From contig NZ_FTNA01000005.1 in assembly GCF_900156205.1 (NCBI RefSeq), positions 124,001 to 188,000 on the forward strand: 64,000 nucleotides of DNA, written 5' to 3'. Shown in pieces: positions 43,458 through 52,908 of the stretch. How positions within the stretch are numbered: the first letter of the stretch is position 1; each line of letters opens with the position of its first letter. A model generated the notes under the pieces. It was not told the origin of the DNA and made no database searches. It worked only from the letters and a program-made list of their open reading frames with translations. The translations under genes and the position numbers were made by a program. The DNA is from Leptospira interrogans (GTDB lineage: Bacteria; Spirochaetota; Leptospiria; Leptospirales; Leptospiraceae).

Positions 43458-44792
43458 ATGAATATAAAATTACAACCCAAAGAGGTAAAAAACGTGACCG
43501 ATATAGCCCTTAAAATCATTTATTTTTTGTTTGGCGATCCTAAAAAAAATTCGCTCGAACATAGACTTTTCAACACGGTTTCATTTGTGAACGGAATTTT
43601 GAACATTTTTGGAGCGTTTTCTTCTTTTTATCTAGAAAACTTTTTAGCGATTTTTTTTCTCAACTTTATCTCCGGAACTTTACTAATAGGCATGTATTTT
43701 ATTTCCAGAATAAAAAGTATCTATCATTCTCTGTTTTGGCCATTTAATCTTATCATTCTAATTTATCTTTCTTGGATGTGGTTTTTTAACGGCGGCTCTA
43801 TAGGTGGTAATCATTATTACTTTATTCCCGCTCTTGTAATTGCAACTATACTTCTTAGAAAACATAACGTTTGGCTCGTTTATTTGATTTATGCAACCTC
43901 AACCGCTTTTTTATATGGTATCGAATTTTTTCATAGAGAATTAGTTAAATCATATTCTAATGATACAGAACGTTATTTGGATGCGGGTGGTAATTACTTA
44001 TTTGTTCAAATCTTAACAGGGCTTTTAATTTTTATTCTTACTAGAAATTTGAATATAGAAAGAAAAAAATCGGATTCTCTTTTATTGAATATTCTTCCCG
44101 AATCCGTCGCGGAAGAATTAAAAAGAAATGATTTTGTGGTTCCAATCCGTTACGAAAATGTAACGGTTCTTTTTACAGATATGGCAGGTTTTACAAAGAT
44201 CGCGGAATCTATGTCTCCAGAAGAATTGTTAAGCGAACTCGATCTTTTTTTCAGAGAGTTCGATCTCATAACCAAAAAACACGGTATGGAAAAAATCAAA
44301 ACCATAGGAGATTCTTACATGGCCGCGGGTGGACTTCCTATCGTAAACAATACACACTCCATCGACGCAGTGTTATGCGGTCTTGAATTTCAAAAATTTA
44401 TGCGCCTCAAAAAAAAGGAAAGAGAAAACAATCATCTTCCTTTTTGGGAACTTAGACTTGGAATCCATTCTGGTTCCGTAGTCGCCGGTGTAGTTGGAAC
44501 CAAAAAATTTGCATACGATATTTGGGGAGATTCAGTAAATACAGCCAGTCGGATGGAAAGTTCAGGAATCCCAGGAGAAGTAAATATATCTCAGGAAACC
44601 TTTGAAAAAATTAAAGATTTTTTTATTTGTGATTATAGAGGTAAAATTAAAGCGAAAAACAAAGGGGAAATCGATATGTATCTAGTAAAAAAAATTAGAG
44701 AAGGTCTACATGATCCTGAAGATGAATTAAAACCAAACCAAACTTTTTTTAAATTTTATTCTCAAATTCAAAATGGAGAACTTCTCTCTTAA
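43458..44792 (+). CDS. Membrane-bound class III adenylate cyclase
   Basis: 444 aa. Residues ~40-200 hold about six TM segments without a recognised sensor. The cyclase homology domain starts near 232: VTVLFTDMAGFTKIAE (metal Asp241), EKIKTIGDSYMAAGG (Lys281 and metal Asp285), GIHSGSVVAGVVG, and FAYDIWGDSVNTASRMESSG (Asp354, Asn361, Arg365). Lys281 and Asp354 are the adenine-selecting pair, so it makes cAMP rather than cGMP. Leptospira species encode many such cyclases. Monocistronic. Confidence 0.92.
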   Translation: MNIKLQPKEVKNVTDIALKIIYFLFGDPKKNSLEHRLFNTVSFVNGILNIFGAFSSFYLENFLAIFFLNFISGTLLIGMYFISRIKSIYHSLFWPFNLIILIYLSWMWFFNGGSIGGNHYYFIPALVIATILLRKHNVWLVYLIYATSTAFLYGIEFFHRELVKSYSNDTERYLDAGGNYLFVQILTGLLIFILTRNLNIERKKSDSLLLNILPESVAEELKRNDFVVPIRYENVTVLFTDMAGFTKIAESMSPEELLSELDLFFREFDLITKKHGMEKIKTIGDSYMAAGGLPIVNNTHSIDAVLCGLEFQKFMRLKKKERENNHLPFWELRLGIHSGSVVAGVVGTKKFAYDIWGDSVNTASRMESSGIPGEVNISQETFEKIKDFFICDYRGKIKAKNKGEIDMYLVKKIREGLHDPEDELKPNQTFFKFYSQIQNGELLS

Positions 44793-44917
44793 AAATAGAA
44801 TTAATAATTTATAATATACATTTCTATAAAATAAACTTTTCATGAAACGATCCTATAAAAATCCTAATTTAGTATACAAATTTAATTTTATCTTTAGATA
44901 TTATAGAGGTTCTCAAT

Positions 44918-45781
44918 ATGTATTCTAAATTTGTTTTTTTCCTATTTCTTTTTTTGGGAAGTTATTGTAGCATTCCAGAGGATTTTAAAAAAAAGCCAAA
45001 AGAAAGTTTAATCCTTCTCAAAAATTCTGGAATCAATTTCAAAGAGTTTAATTTTACGGTGGAAGGAAAACAAGTCTATGGGGTTGCATCAGGGTGTAAT
45101 TTAAAAAATCAAAATATTTTAATATTTATACATGGTTCTCCCGGAGGTTGGCAAAATTATTATTGGTATTTGGGAAATAAAACTTTAAACAAAAAATTTT
45201 GTATTTTTGCCATGGACAGACCCGGTTTCGGAAATTCAAACCCAAACGAAGTGATTCCAAACGTGGAAAAACAAGCCTTTATCTTAGGAAAAACAATTCA
45301 ATTTTTTTTAAATCAGTTCCCATTAGACAAAAATACTAAAATCATTCTTGTAGGACATTCTTACGGAGCCCCAATCGCTGCAAGAATCTCTATAGTTTTT
45401 TCTTACAAGATTAGAACACTCGTTTTACTTGCTGCACCTCTAAGTTCCAAAGAAGAAGAAATTCGTTGGTATAACCAAATTGCAGATTGGACTTGGGTTA
45501 AAAATCTTTTACCACTCAGTCTCAAAAATAGTAATGACGAAATGTTTCCTCTTAAATCTCAATTAGAATCTTTAGAAAAATTTTGGAAATTGATTCCCTG
45601 TAAAATTATTTTAATCCACGGAAAAAAAGATTCTTTAGTATCTTTTCATAATTTAGAATTTTTTAAATCTATATTTTCACCTTCTAAACTCACTACTATA
45701 GAACTGGAAAAAGAAGATCATTTTATTCCTTGGACTCAAAAAGTTTTTTTAGAAAAGATTTTTTTAGAGTCAATTGAATAA
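44918..45781 (+). CDS. Alpha/beta-hydrolase lipoprotein
   Basis: 287 aa. Hydrophobic N-terminus ending LGSYCS gives a spirochaete-type lipobox (Cys17). Hydrolase motifs: HGSPGGW (oxyanion), nucleophile elbow GHSYGAP (Ser), acid GKKDSLV (Asp) and EDHFIPW (His). Likely a membrane-anchored esterase or related hydrolase; substrate unknown. It follows the cyclase gene by 125 bp. Confidence 0.85.
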   Translation: MYSKFVFFLFLFLGSYCSIPEDFKKKPKESLILLKNSGINFKEFNFTVEGKQVYGVASGCNLKNQNILIFIHGSPGGWQNYYWYLGNKTLNKKFCIFAMDRPGFGNSNPNEVIPNVEKQAFILGKTIQFFLNQFPLDKNTKIILVGHSYGAPIAARISIVFSYKIRTLVLLAAPLSSKEEEIRWYNQIADWTWVKNLLPLSLKNSNDEMFPLKSQLESLEKFWKLIPCKIILIHGKKDSLVSFHNLEFFKSIFSPSKLTTIELEKEDHFIPWTQKVFLEKIFLESIE

Positions 45782-46788
45782 ATTTAGTTTAATTACTATT
45801 AGTTCTTTTTTATAAAGTAACTTTTGTTTTGTGTTACCATCCTGTCATATATAATGAATACATAATTGTTTTTCCTTAATATTATAAATATTGATATTAA
45901 AAGACAGATGAACGGTTTATATAGGAGTTACTGCAAATATTTAAGAATATTTATAATTGTTTAGAAGCTCACAAATCGTAAAATGCAGTCTAATTTGTAA
46001 ACTATTGTGTTTTATCTAAAATTTCTAAAAAATTATTGCTCAAATTTTTTGAGGCTTTGAGACAGACTCCAAATACTATCATTTATATATTTTGAAATTT
46101 TAAAATAGATTCTTTATAACACCAACTTGCTTAAAAAATTTTATCTAAAATTATCTGATAATACTAACAAAATATAAAAATTTATATAAATGTTACTCAA
46201 AGACTATTACAACAAAGTATCCAACCCGACAGTTTATACTGAATTAATGTGAATTCTGTAAAAGAAAATATGGGCAAATCTGGTTTTGCCGGACCGCGCT
46301 TTCAGCTTCAGTCAATAAATTGTATGAAAGAAACATTATACAATAATTTCGTCTTTAGTTTCAATTTATTATAGAACGCGCCCCATAGAAAGCATTCTGC
46401 TGAGTTCCCTAAGCCTCAATCGCTTTCTCATTGGATCATATCAAATCTACATAAAACGACTCTTTATGACAAACAGTCAGGGACTTAATTTTATAGAAAT
46501 GAGTAGTTTTGAATTATTTGTATGAATTCTTAACTTAGAATAGATATGATTGAATCTCCGCATCTTTAAAACATCATAATTTATTAATAATCTAAAACAA
46601 AAAACGACTCTTAGAACTCGAAAGTATCAAAATTCTTCTTTGATCAAAGCTAAATAAAAATATATATTTACTGGAATGATCCAATCTATCAAGTTCAAAG
46701 AGCCATTCACAAGACACAAATCGGAAAAAGATTCTCGTTTAATCCGAAATACCATCCCTTACAACAAATATAAGTTTCTATATAATTC
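45782..46788. other. Gene-free spacer with dispersed repeat
   Basis: 1.0 kb between the hydrolase and the 3' end of the tail module. Holds a repeat at 46246-46455. No integrase, attachment-site duplication or tRNA was found here, so the tail module has no visible left boundary signal. Confidence 0.5.
46246..46455. repeat. Dispersed repeat, same sub-type as 37835-38011
   Basis: Begins AATGTGAATTCTGTAAAAG and ends ATCAAATCTACAT. Interior TCTGGTTTTGCCGGACCG, TTCAGCTTCAGTCAATAAAT, CATTATACAATAATTTCG and AGAAAGCATTCTGCTGAGTT match 59786-60071. Confidence 0.6.
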
Positions 46789-47520
46789 TCAACTCAAGTT
46801 CCATTCTATAGACAAATCCAAAAATTCTTGTGGAGCTAAATGTCGAATTTTTTCTTCCATTTCCCATTTTTTAGTATATAAAATTCTGCCTGCGTTAAAA
46901 AGATCTAACTCGATTAAATCCAATAATTCCGATAATTCTTCTACACTCAAAGAATGAAATTGGTCATTTGCATCTCTCCATTCCGGGATGGAGATAATCC
47001 GTTGTTTGTTATAAAGAGTTAATGTTTTTTGAATATTCTCTAAATAAGTTTTACCGGAATCCCAAAGTGTATTACGATAAACAACCTTACTTCTATAAGA
47101 GTCAAGTTTGGAATAAAAGGTCTGGCTATTTTTCTCTAACAAAGATTCTTTTTTGCGTTCTTGATCGATCATCCAACCGGAATCCGTATATTTTTGATAC
47201 TCCACCAGATTTCCGGCAGAGTCCTTGAAAGGTTCTATCTCCGTTTCTATTTCCGAATCTATTTTATCTTCCCAGCTCTGTAGGATTCTCTCCTCTCCCG
47301 AAATTTTGTTGTACACTTTTTGCAGCGTAAAATCTTGCGCCACTCCGTCTTTAATTTCCGCAACAAACGTTTCTCTAATTTCTGGATTGTAGTGAAGAGA
47401 ATATACGATTTCGTGTTGATTAGGTTTAAAGTTCCCCCAGGCTTTTTCTCCAACTAATCGATTTGGGTCTGTGTTGATCCAAATTACTTGTTTATTCAAT
47501 TTTTCTAATATATAATTCAT
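46789..47520 (-). CDS. Phage tail-fibre-associated protein (DUF4376-like)
   Basis: 243 aa. The N-terminal part has GYSLHYNPEI-like text and EERILQSWEDKI, the C-terminal part IISIPEWRDANDQFHSLSVEELSELLDLIELDLFNAGRILYTKKWEMEEKI resembles the DUF4376 domain found at the end of phage tail-fibre assembly proteins. Last gene of the tail module; its ATG overlaps the stop of the fibre gene by 1 bp. Likely fibre chaperone or fibre tip partner. Confidence 0.7.
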   Translation of the reverse strand: MNYILEKLNKQVIWINTDPNRLVGEKAWGNFKPNQHEIVYSLHYNPEIRETFVAEIKDGVAQDFTLQKVYNKISGEERILQSWEDKIDSEIETEIEPFKDSAGNLVEYQKYTDSGWMIDQERKKESLLEKNSQTFYSKLDSYRSKVVYRNTLWDSGKTYLENIQKTLTLYNKQRIISIPEWRDANDQFHSLSVEELSELLDLIELDLFNAGRILYTKKWEMEEKIRHLAPQEFLDLSIEWNLS

Positions 47521-48410
47521 TATGCTACCCTCACTTTGTATTTTACCGCTATATATGCAGGAGTATTCTCATCACCAGCCCTTGGGGTCCCATTAGAACC
47601 GTCAGAGATTACTGAACGAATAGAGTAACCAGGTGATGCGCCATTTGCACTCGCAGAAGATGGTGTGTTTGGTCCCGCACCGCTCGAATAGGCAGTCGTG
47701 CCGCCAACCGTATTATTATTACTATTCAGCCATAGTTCATGGACATGCCTAAATAATTGATCTTGTCCCGCATATCCAACCGCACCTCCGTCGTAATTTC
47801 CACCAGCGGCTTTTGATCGCGACCCGTGGACGCCCGCGCCTCGTGCAAAGATCCCACGTCGATCTGGAATGTTATACGTAGTAGACCCATCTCCAAAACC
47901 ATATTCTACATTTATAATCATCTCCCCCGTTTGAGAAGAGGTTAGATCTAAAATAGAACCAGTAGCGGTAGAAGAAATTTGAAAGTCATTTGTAGTCGGG
48001 TTGCGTACATAATAATTAACTAATGCACTAACTCCTCCCCCTGTAAAAGAAAACTTTACCAATTGACCCTCTATACATCCGTGATTTGCACAACTGATCC
48101 GATCCGTTGTGGGAACAATTCCAGTAATGGACCTTTTAACTAAATTCCAAAGAACAGAAAAACTGATTCTAGAAATAGATTGTCCGTTTGCTTCCTTAAA
48201 GTTAGAAGTAGAAGTTATGTTCAGATTGTCTTCAATGATTCCCCCCAAAGGAATTTGAGTCGCCAGAAAATTACTTTCTGCCAGATCGATACGATCTTTT
48301 AAATACTGATCGTTTTCGTATTGCCTATCTACTTCTTCATCGATTAGATCTCCATCTGCCGGAGTATTCTTACTCCAAATTCTAGTTTTTGCTGGATTAA
48401 ATAGAGCCAT
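47520..48410 (-). CDS. Phage tail collar/fibre protein, copy B
   Basis: About 297 aa from ATG 48410 (GGGAG upstream; the longer frame to 48440 adds MCQCYIWEFM). N-terminus NPAKTRIWSKNTPADGDLID, central RISCANHGCIEGQLVKFSFTGGGVSALVNYYVRNPTTNDFQIS, then the tail-collar-type C-terminus YNIPDRRGIFARGAGVHGS, HVHELWLNSNNNTVGG and YIAVKYKVRVA. Binds the host receptor as fibre tip in phages. Paralogous to the next gene; a 206-bp block (47911-48116) is 98% identical to it while the flanks have diverged. Confidence 0.85.
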   Translation of the reverse strand: MALFNPAKTRIWSKNTPADGDLIDEEVDRQYENDQYLKDRIDLAESNFLATQIPLGGIIEDNLNITSTSNFKEANGQSISRISFSVLWNLVKRSITGIVPTTDRISCANHGCIEGQLVKFSFTGGGVSALVNYYVRNPTTNDFQISSTATGSILDLTSSQTGEMIINVEYGFGDGSTTYNIPDRRGIFARGAGVHGSRSKAAGGNYDGGAVGYAGQDQLFRHVHELWLNSNNNTVGGTTAYSSGAGPNTPSSASANGASPGYSIRSVISDGSNGTPRAGDENTPAYIAVKYKVRVA

Positions 48411-48554
48411 CATAAACTCCCAAATATAACACTGACACAATTTGGATTTTACTGTACAAAAACCTAGGTTTTCTTAAATATTTAAGAAATTTTTGTTTTA
48501 GCTTCATAATCCTAAATAAGAATATTTTTAAATTATAATTTATGAATTTAATTT

Positions 48555-49424
48555 TCATAGAACCCTCACTTTGTATTTTACCGCGATGAATGCAGGAGTG
48601 GTTTCGTTGCCAGTTCGAGGTGTTCCGTTTGTGCCATCGGAGACCATAATTCCGGTTTGCGAACTCGCACCGGAATTCGATGATCCTGTGTTTAGCCAAC
48701 TCGATCCACTACCAATTACTGCAAATGGTAATCCGCCGTTTGCAGGCGAAGCGTGAAGGTGAGGCTGCGTCTGATCCTGCCCCGCATATCCAACTGCACC
48801 ACCGTCATAATTCCCACCAGCGGCTTTTGATCGCGACCCATGAACTCCTGCACCTCGTGCAAATATACCACGTCGATCCGGAACATTATACGTTGTTGAA
48901 CCGTCTCCAAAGCCATATTCCACATTTATAATCATCTCCCCCGTTTGAGAAGAGGTTAGATCTAAAATAGAACCAGTGGCGGTAGAAGAAATTTGAAAGT
49001 CATTTGTAGTCGGGTTGCGTACATAATAATTAACTAATGCACTAACTCCTCCCCCTGTAAAAGAAAACTTTACCAATTGACCCTCTATACATCCATGATT
49101 TGTACAACTGATCCGATCCGTTGTGGGAACGATTCCGGTAATTACTCGATGTACCGAATTCCATAAAGTAACAAATGTGTTTCTCGAAATTGCCTGAGCG
49201 TTCGCGTCCTTAAAGTTAATAGAAGGAGCCAGGTTCAGACCGTCTTCGATAATACTTCCGATCGGAATCAAGAAATTTGCCAAATTTATGTCAGTCGAGT
49301 CGATCCGATCTTTTAAATATTGAAAATTTTCATATTGGCGATCAAATTCGTCGTCGATTAGATCCCCATCCGCAGGAGTATTTTTGCTCCAAGTTCTTGT
49401 TTTTACTGGATTGAATACCGCCAT
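48555..49424 (-). CDS. Phage tail collar/fibre protein, copy A
   Basis: 289 aa from ATG 49424 with AAGGAG 6 bp upstream; the GTG at 49430 overlaps that site and is unlikely. Same build as copy B: FNPVKTRTWSKNTPADGDLID, the shared HGCIEGQLVKFSFTGG core, YNVPDRRGIFARGAG, and a variable Gly/Ser-rich tip (GSSWLNTGSSNSGASSQ) before AFIAVKYKVRVL. The tip differs from copy B, as expected of receptor-binding variants. 115 bp separate it from copy B. Confidence 0.85.
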   Translation of the reverse strand: MAVFNPVKTRTWSKNTPADGDLIDDEFDRQYENFQYLKDRIDSTDINLANFLIPIGSIIEDGLNLAPSINFKDANAQAISRNTFVTLWNSVHRVITGIVPTTDRISCTNHGCIEGQLVKFSFTGGGVSALVNYYVRNPTTNDFQISSTATGSILDLTSSQTGEMIINVEYGFGDGSTTYNVPDRRGIFARGAGVHGSRSKAAGGNYDGGAVGYAGQDQTQPHLHASPANGGLPFAVIGSGSSWLNTGSSNSGASSQTGIMVSDGTNGTPRTGNETTPAFIAVKYKVRVL

Positions 49425-49426
49425 AA

Positions 49427-49702
49427 TCACTCCTTTAACTCTTGTTCTAATATAATAAACTTCTCATATACTTTGAAAGGCTGGTCTACGTATTTTTTTA
49501 AACGATCACGAACCGGTTTTAAATCCTCTTCTCTCGTAAACTCGGCATCCAGTCCAGACCCGTTTTTTTTATATCCCTTTCGATGGCAGTATTCTAAAAG
49601 ACTTTCATGTGTTTTAAACAGTGCAACCGGAAGTAATTCAATTCTAAATTTTCCAGTTCCGGCAAATTCTACGTTAGTTTCTCTTGCAAGTATTTGAATC
49701 AC
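49427..49702 (-). CDS. Small tail-module protein, function unknown
   Basis: 91 aa, MIQILARETNVEFAGTG...LLEYCHRKGYKKNGSGLDAEFTREEDLKPVRDRLKKYVDQPFKVYEKFIILEQEL. Not recognised. It overlaps the preceding gene by 4 bp (ATGA) and ends 2 bp before fibre copy A, so it is translated with the tail genes. Confidence 0.7.
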   Translation of the reverse strand: MIQILARETNVEFAGTGKFRIELLPVALFKTHESLLEYCHRKGYKKNGSGLDAEFTREEDLKPVRDRLKKYVDQPFKVYEKFIILEQELKE

Positions 49703-50673
49703 TGAAATTCCTCCTTAATTACAAAATCGTAAATTATAATATGATCCTTCTCTTTAGAAGGAAAAGTCCTAAGATATAGTAGTTCCCCATCCTCGTCAAA
49801 AAGTCCTATCTCATTAATTCCATAACCCATCATCTCCCCTTGTTTGACAGTCGTTTGAAAATAACGATTGCCATCCAGATCAGATTTAATTTCGACTAAC
49901 TTACGAAAAACCTCGTTCTGCAAACCAGTATCTCCGATACCGGGAGTTTTCGGAAACCCTTCAGATAATCCTCCAATTCCAAAAGCAATCTCATAAGGTC
50001 GAATCTTAACCTTTTCTCCAGACAAAAGAGTGAACCCGTTTAAGGACCAACTCCCATCTAAATATGGGGCACGAATGGACTCTCCATACAATCTTCCACC
50101 TAACGTAGATATTTCGAAACGGTATCGAATGATCGCCTTTACACCTCCGGGACAAATTTGTGCAATCGCTTGGTTAAATTCCGGAACTACAGGAAGCTCA
50201 TCAACCAAACCGGTAAAAATTACTTCAATTGTAGCGGGTCTTTTTGTATTTCCAGAAAGTGGATATTCCCCGTTGAGAGTATATGTAGCATCCAAGAGCA
50301 TCGGAATACCTCCGTAACAAAGCTCTTTGATTTCGTATAACGTTCCTATTCCAGCAAGTATCTGAGATCCGATTTCGTTCATCGAAAAAATATCACCTTT
50401 CGATTTACGTTTTTGACGTGCGATCGAAAGAAAGATCTTATAACGAAAATCGTCCATTCCGTTCCGGGACTGTTTTAAATTCTTACCGATCAAATCTAAA
50501 ACGGTTCCATTTTGAATCCTATAATCCGTAATTCCGGAAATCGATTCCAATACGGAACGGACTTCGTTTAACAATTCAAGTTCAACTTCCCACTTTTTCG
50601 CAATCGTTGAATCTGGATCTCTTGTAAAGATCGAAGAAGGATATTTTTCTAATACTTCGTTTAAGTGGGTCAT
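49699..50673 (-). CDS. Phage tail protein, DUF2612-like
   Basis: 324 aa. The N-terminal part (LLNEVRSVLESISGITDYRIQNGTVLDLIGKNLKQSR, DDFRYKIFLSIARQKRKSKGDIFSMNEI) resembles DUF2612/tail-protein-I proteins that follow baseplate J in contractile phages. The C-terminal half (VKIRPYEIAFGIGGLSEGFPKTPG) is beta-rich and probably links to fibres. Overlaps both neighbours by 4 bp. Confidence 0.78.
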   Translation of the reverse strand: MTHLNEVLEKYPSSIFTRDPDSTIAKKWEVELELLNEVRSVLESISGITDYRIQNGTVLDLIGKNLKQSRNGMDDFRYKIFLSIARQKRKSKGDIFSMNEIGSQILAGIGTLYEIKELCYGGIPMLLDATYTLNGEYPLSGNTKRPATIEVIFTGLVDELPVVPEFNQAIAQICPGGVKAIIRYRFEISTLGGRLYGESIRAPYLDGSWSLNGFTLLSGEKVKIRPYEIAFGIGGLSEGFPKTPGIGDTGLQNEVFRKLVEIKSDLDGNRYFQTTVKQGEMMGYGINEIGLFDEDGELLYLRTFPSKEKDHIIIYDFVIKEEFQ

Positions 50674-51887
50674 ATAAAATTTACCTGAATATTAGCAGTG
50701 ATCAACTTAGCACGTTGTCTGCTATTGATCGGCAGTACGTCTTGTATAGCCGGAGAAGTTTGACCTACCTTTACGGTCATGGATTTAATTCCTAATACCT
50801 TTACAGAATCGAATTCCTGAAGTGCACTTTGGGCTGCGATCAATTTCCATGCAAACACATCCGCACCAGTTCCTTCTCCTTTATAGTAAGTGGAAGTAGA
50901 AGCAATCGTGTCCACTCCTCCTATCACTTTGATACAATTCGTTTTTATAACTGATTCAGAACCCTGCATCCAAAGATTTAAATCTCTTACAACATCAATT
51001 TTTACATAAACAAGAACGTCTGTTGGTCTATTGAAATAGTACGTTCTAGGAACACCTTTATTGTCAAAAACCGTAGTAAATTCCAAACCGTAAGATTCGA
51101 TTCCTCCCGGCCAGTTTCTTAAAAAAACTTCTCCAATTTCTTCAGAAGAACCTCCTTCTATTACAGCTTCCATAGAATGTGGTGGTCTTCCGTCCACATC
51201 CGTAAAATCGGTGTTATTCTCATACACGATTGCATTGAGTACAGAGGGAATGTTGTTCAACACACCTTGAACGTTTGCAGCGGAAGAACCTCCGTTTACT
51301 CCTTCTTGAATAAAACGATTCAAATACTCAGAATCCGTTTCTATCGCACGCCCACCTCTGGACGGCTCTGGATTAGTAACTGAATCGATTCCGCTAATCG
51401 CTGTATTAATCGTAGTGATCGAATTGGCATTTACATTTCCATTTACTCCATAAGAAATTTCTAATGCTTGTGCGTTCACGTCAACGTGTCCGCCAGATAA
51501 AACTCCAGATTCGATGGTAATAAAAAGTAACCCGTTGCCAGTTTGACAAATGATTCCGGCCGGAACCACTGCATCGTCCACCCCTGAAAATCTAAGAACG
51601 ACTATGGAACGTTTAGCCGGTTGACGTTCAGAACCGAGAGGATTCAAAACTCGATCTAAAGAAACACCGGAAGCGGTATGTGCAAAATTAGAATAAAATA
51701 TTTTTTCCGCAAGCTGATGAATCTTATCTAGTTCATCTGCTAGAATCCTCATACGAATTCCGTCTTCACTGACGATAGAAAGATCTATATCCCCACCCAA
51801 GCGAGTTTTATAACCTTCCTCCAATTCTGATAAAATTTCTTCTCTACTTTTTCGGACAAAACCTTGTTCACTGACTCCTGACATCAT
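50670..51887 (-). CDS. Baseplate J-like protein
   Basis: 405 aa, with the Baseplate_J signature: an N-terminal helical head (SREEILSELEEGYKTRLGGDIDLSI), VSLDRVLNPLGSERQPAKRSIVVLRFSG, AGIICQTGNGLLFITIESG, GVNGNVNANSITTI, RGGRAIETDSEYLNRFIQEG and VVPAG-type strands. Part of the wedge around the hub. ATGA overlaps with the gp25-like gene upstream. Confidence 0.9.
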   Translation of the reverse strand: MMSGVSEQGFVRKSREEILSELEEGYKTRLGGDIDLSIVSEDGIRMRILADELDKIHQLAEKIFYSNFAHTASGVSLDRVLNPLGSERQPAKRSIVVLRFSGVDDAVVPAGIICQTGNGLLFITIESGVLSGGHVDVNAQALEISYGVNGNVNANSITTINTAISGIDSVTNPEPSRGGRAIETDSEYLNRFIQEGVNGGSSAANVQGVLNNIPSVLNAIVYENNTDFTDVDGRPPHSMEAVIEGGSSEEIGEVFLRNWPGGIESYGLEFTTVFDNKGVPRTYYFNRPTDVLVYVKIDVVRDLNLWMQGSESVIKTNCIKVIGGVDTIASTSTYYKGEGTGADVFAWKLIAAQSALQEFDSVKVLGIKSMTVKVGQTSPAIQDVLPINSRQRAKLITANIQVNFI

Positions 51888-52228
51888 AATTCTCCCGTAA
51901 CGATTCCATACTTTGTAATTGCAGAAAATTGAATATATATTCCACGGCTCGAACTTTCTCTCTCTACCAATTCAATTTTTTCGATCGAAACGGTTTCAGG
52001 ATCTTTTTGAATCGTCTTTTTAATTTCAGTCAAGATACGATCTCTAGAAACTTTTGTGGAAAATATGGCTTCCCAGTCCACTCCGCTTAACGGCTCGTAG
52101 ACGGACTCTCCCAGAGACAAACGAATCGAATGCCGAATTCTTTGGGAATAATATTCTAAATCTTGAATAATCACGGACCGTCCCCCGACGATTACCGCGT
52201 CTTTGTTCTCTATCTTAATTCCCTTCAT
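51884..52228 (-). CDS. Baseplate wedge protein gp25/GpW-like
   Basis: 114 aa. The core IQDLEYYSQRIRHSIRLSLGESVYEPLSGVDWEAIFSTKVSRDRILTEIKKTIQKDP and the following VSIEKIELVERE fit the gp25-like fold of contractile injection systems. Short family member. Overlaps both neighbours by 4 bp. Confidence 0.85.
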   Translation of the reverse strand: MKGIKIENKDAVIVGGRSVIIQDLEYYSQRIRHSIRLSLGESVYEPLSGVDWEAIFSTKVSRDRILTEIKKTIQKDPETVSIEKIELVERESSSRGIYIQFSAITKYGIVTGEL

Positions 52229-52908
52229 CCTAATTTCACCTTTCCGGAAAGCAACTGCTCCACTTCTGATTTACGAACGTTAAGCTGAGAAACTACCGAA
52301 GCCGCAAGTCCCGCAGGCGAACCAGGAACCGCATTAGTAGTAAACGTAGCCGAGTTGTTCAAAAATACGTCGATCAAAGACTTAATAAACTTCACCAGGG
52401 TTTCACCTAACACAGCTGATTCGGTCAAGTCAGCAATACCACCCTGAATTTTAATTCGATCTCCATCTAGTTGGATCAAAGACTTACCTTCTTTATGAGC
52501 GATTATAAGTCCGGGCAAATTAGAAGTGGTAGCTGGAATATCGGCTTTCCCTTTATAACCACTGATTACACAAGCGCTTTGAAGATCGAAAAGAGAATCC
52601 GAAGCAACAGATTCGATTCCTCTAATTGCGTCCGATATATCGTGTGTAGAAAACGAAATCCAAACCTTGTCTCCTCGTTTATAATCAGGTTTGATATAAA
52701 AATCTCCGGCCCAGTATGTGCCGACTCGAATGCCAGACAAAACAGGAAAAGACCTTTCTTGTCCAGAATCGTCTTCCTTTTTTAGAGGAATACGAACGTT
52801 AGCCGTCATATCTTGAGGCTGAAAAGATTCTATAATTCCAGGAAGACCAATTTGTATCTTAGATACGTTGTTTTGAATGGCGGCTAAAATCGCTTTATCT
52901 AAAGTCAT
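52225..52908 (-). CDS. Baseplate central spike protein (Gp138-N-like)
   Basis: 227 aa from ATG 52908 with GAGGTG upstream; the longer frame to 52938 is unlikely. Residues ~15-140 resemble the Gp138 N-terminal OB-type domain: GIIESFQPQDMTANVRIPL, VGTYWAGDFYIKPDYKRGDKVWISFSTHDIS. The spike pierces the outer membrane at the tail tip. Start overlaps the previous stop by 4 bp. Confidence 0.8.
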   Translation of the reverse strand: MTLDKAILAAIQNNVSKIQIGLPGIIESFQPQDMTANVRIPLKKEDDSGQERSFPVLSGIRVGTYWAGDFYIKPDYKRGDKVWISFSTHDISDAIRGIESVASDSLFDLQSACVISGYKGKADIPATTSNLPGLIIAHKEGKSLIQLDGDRIKIQGGIADLTESAVLGETLVKFIKSLIDVFLNNSATFTTNAVPGSPAGLAASVVSQLNVRKSEVEQLLSGKVKLG

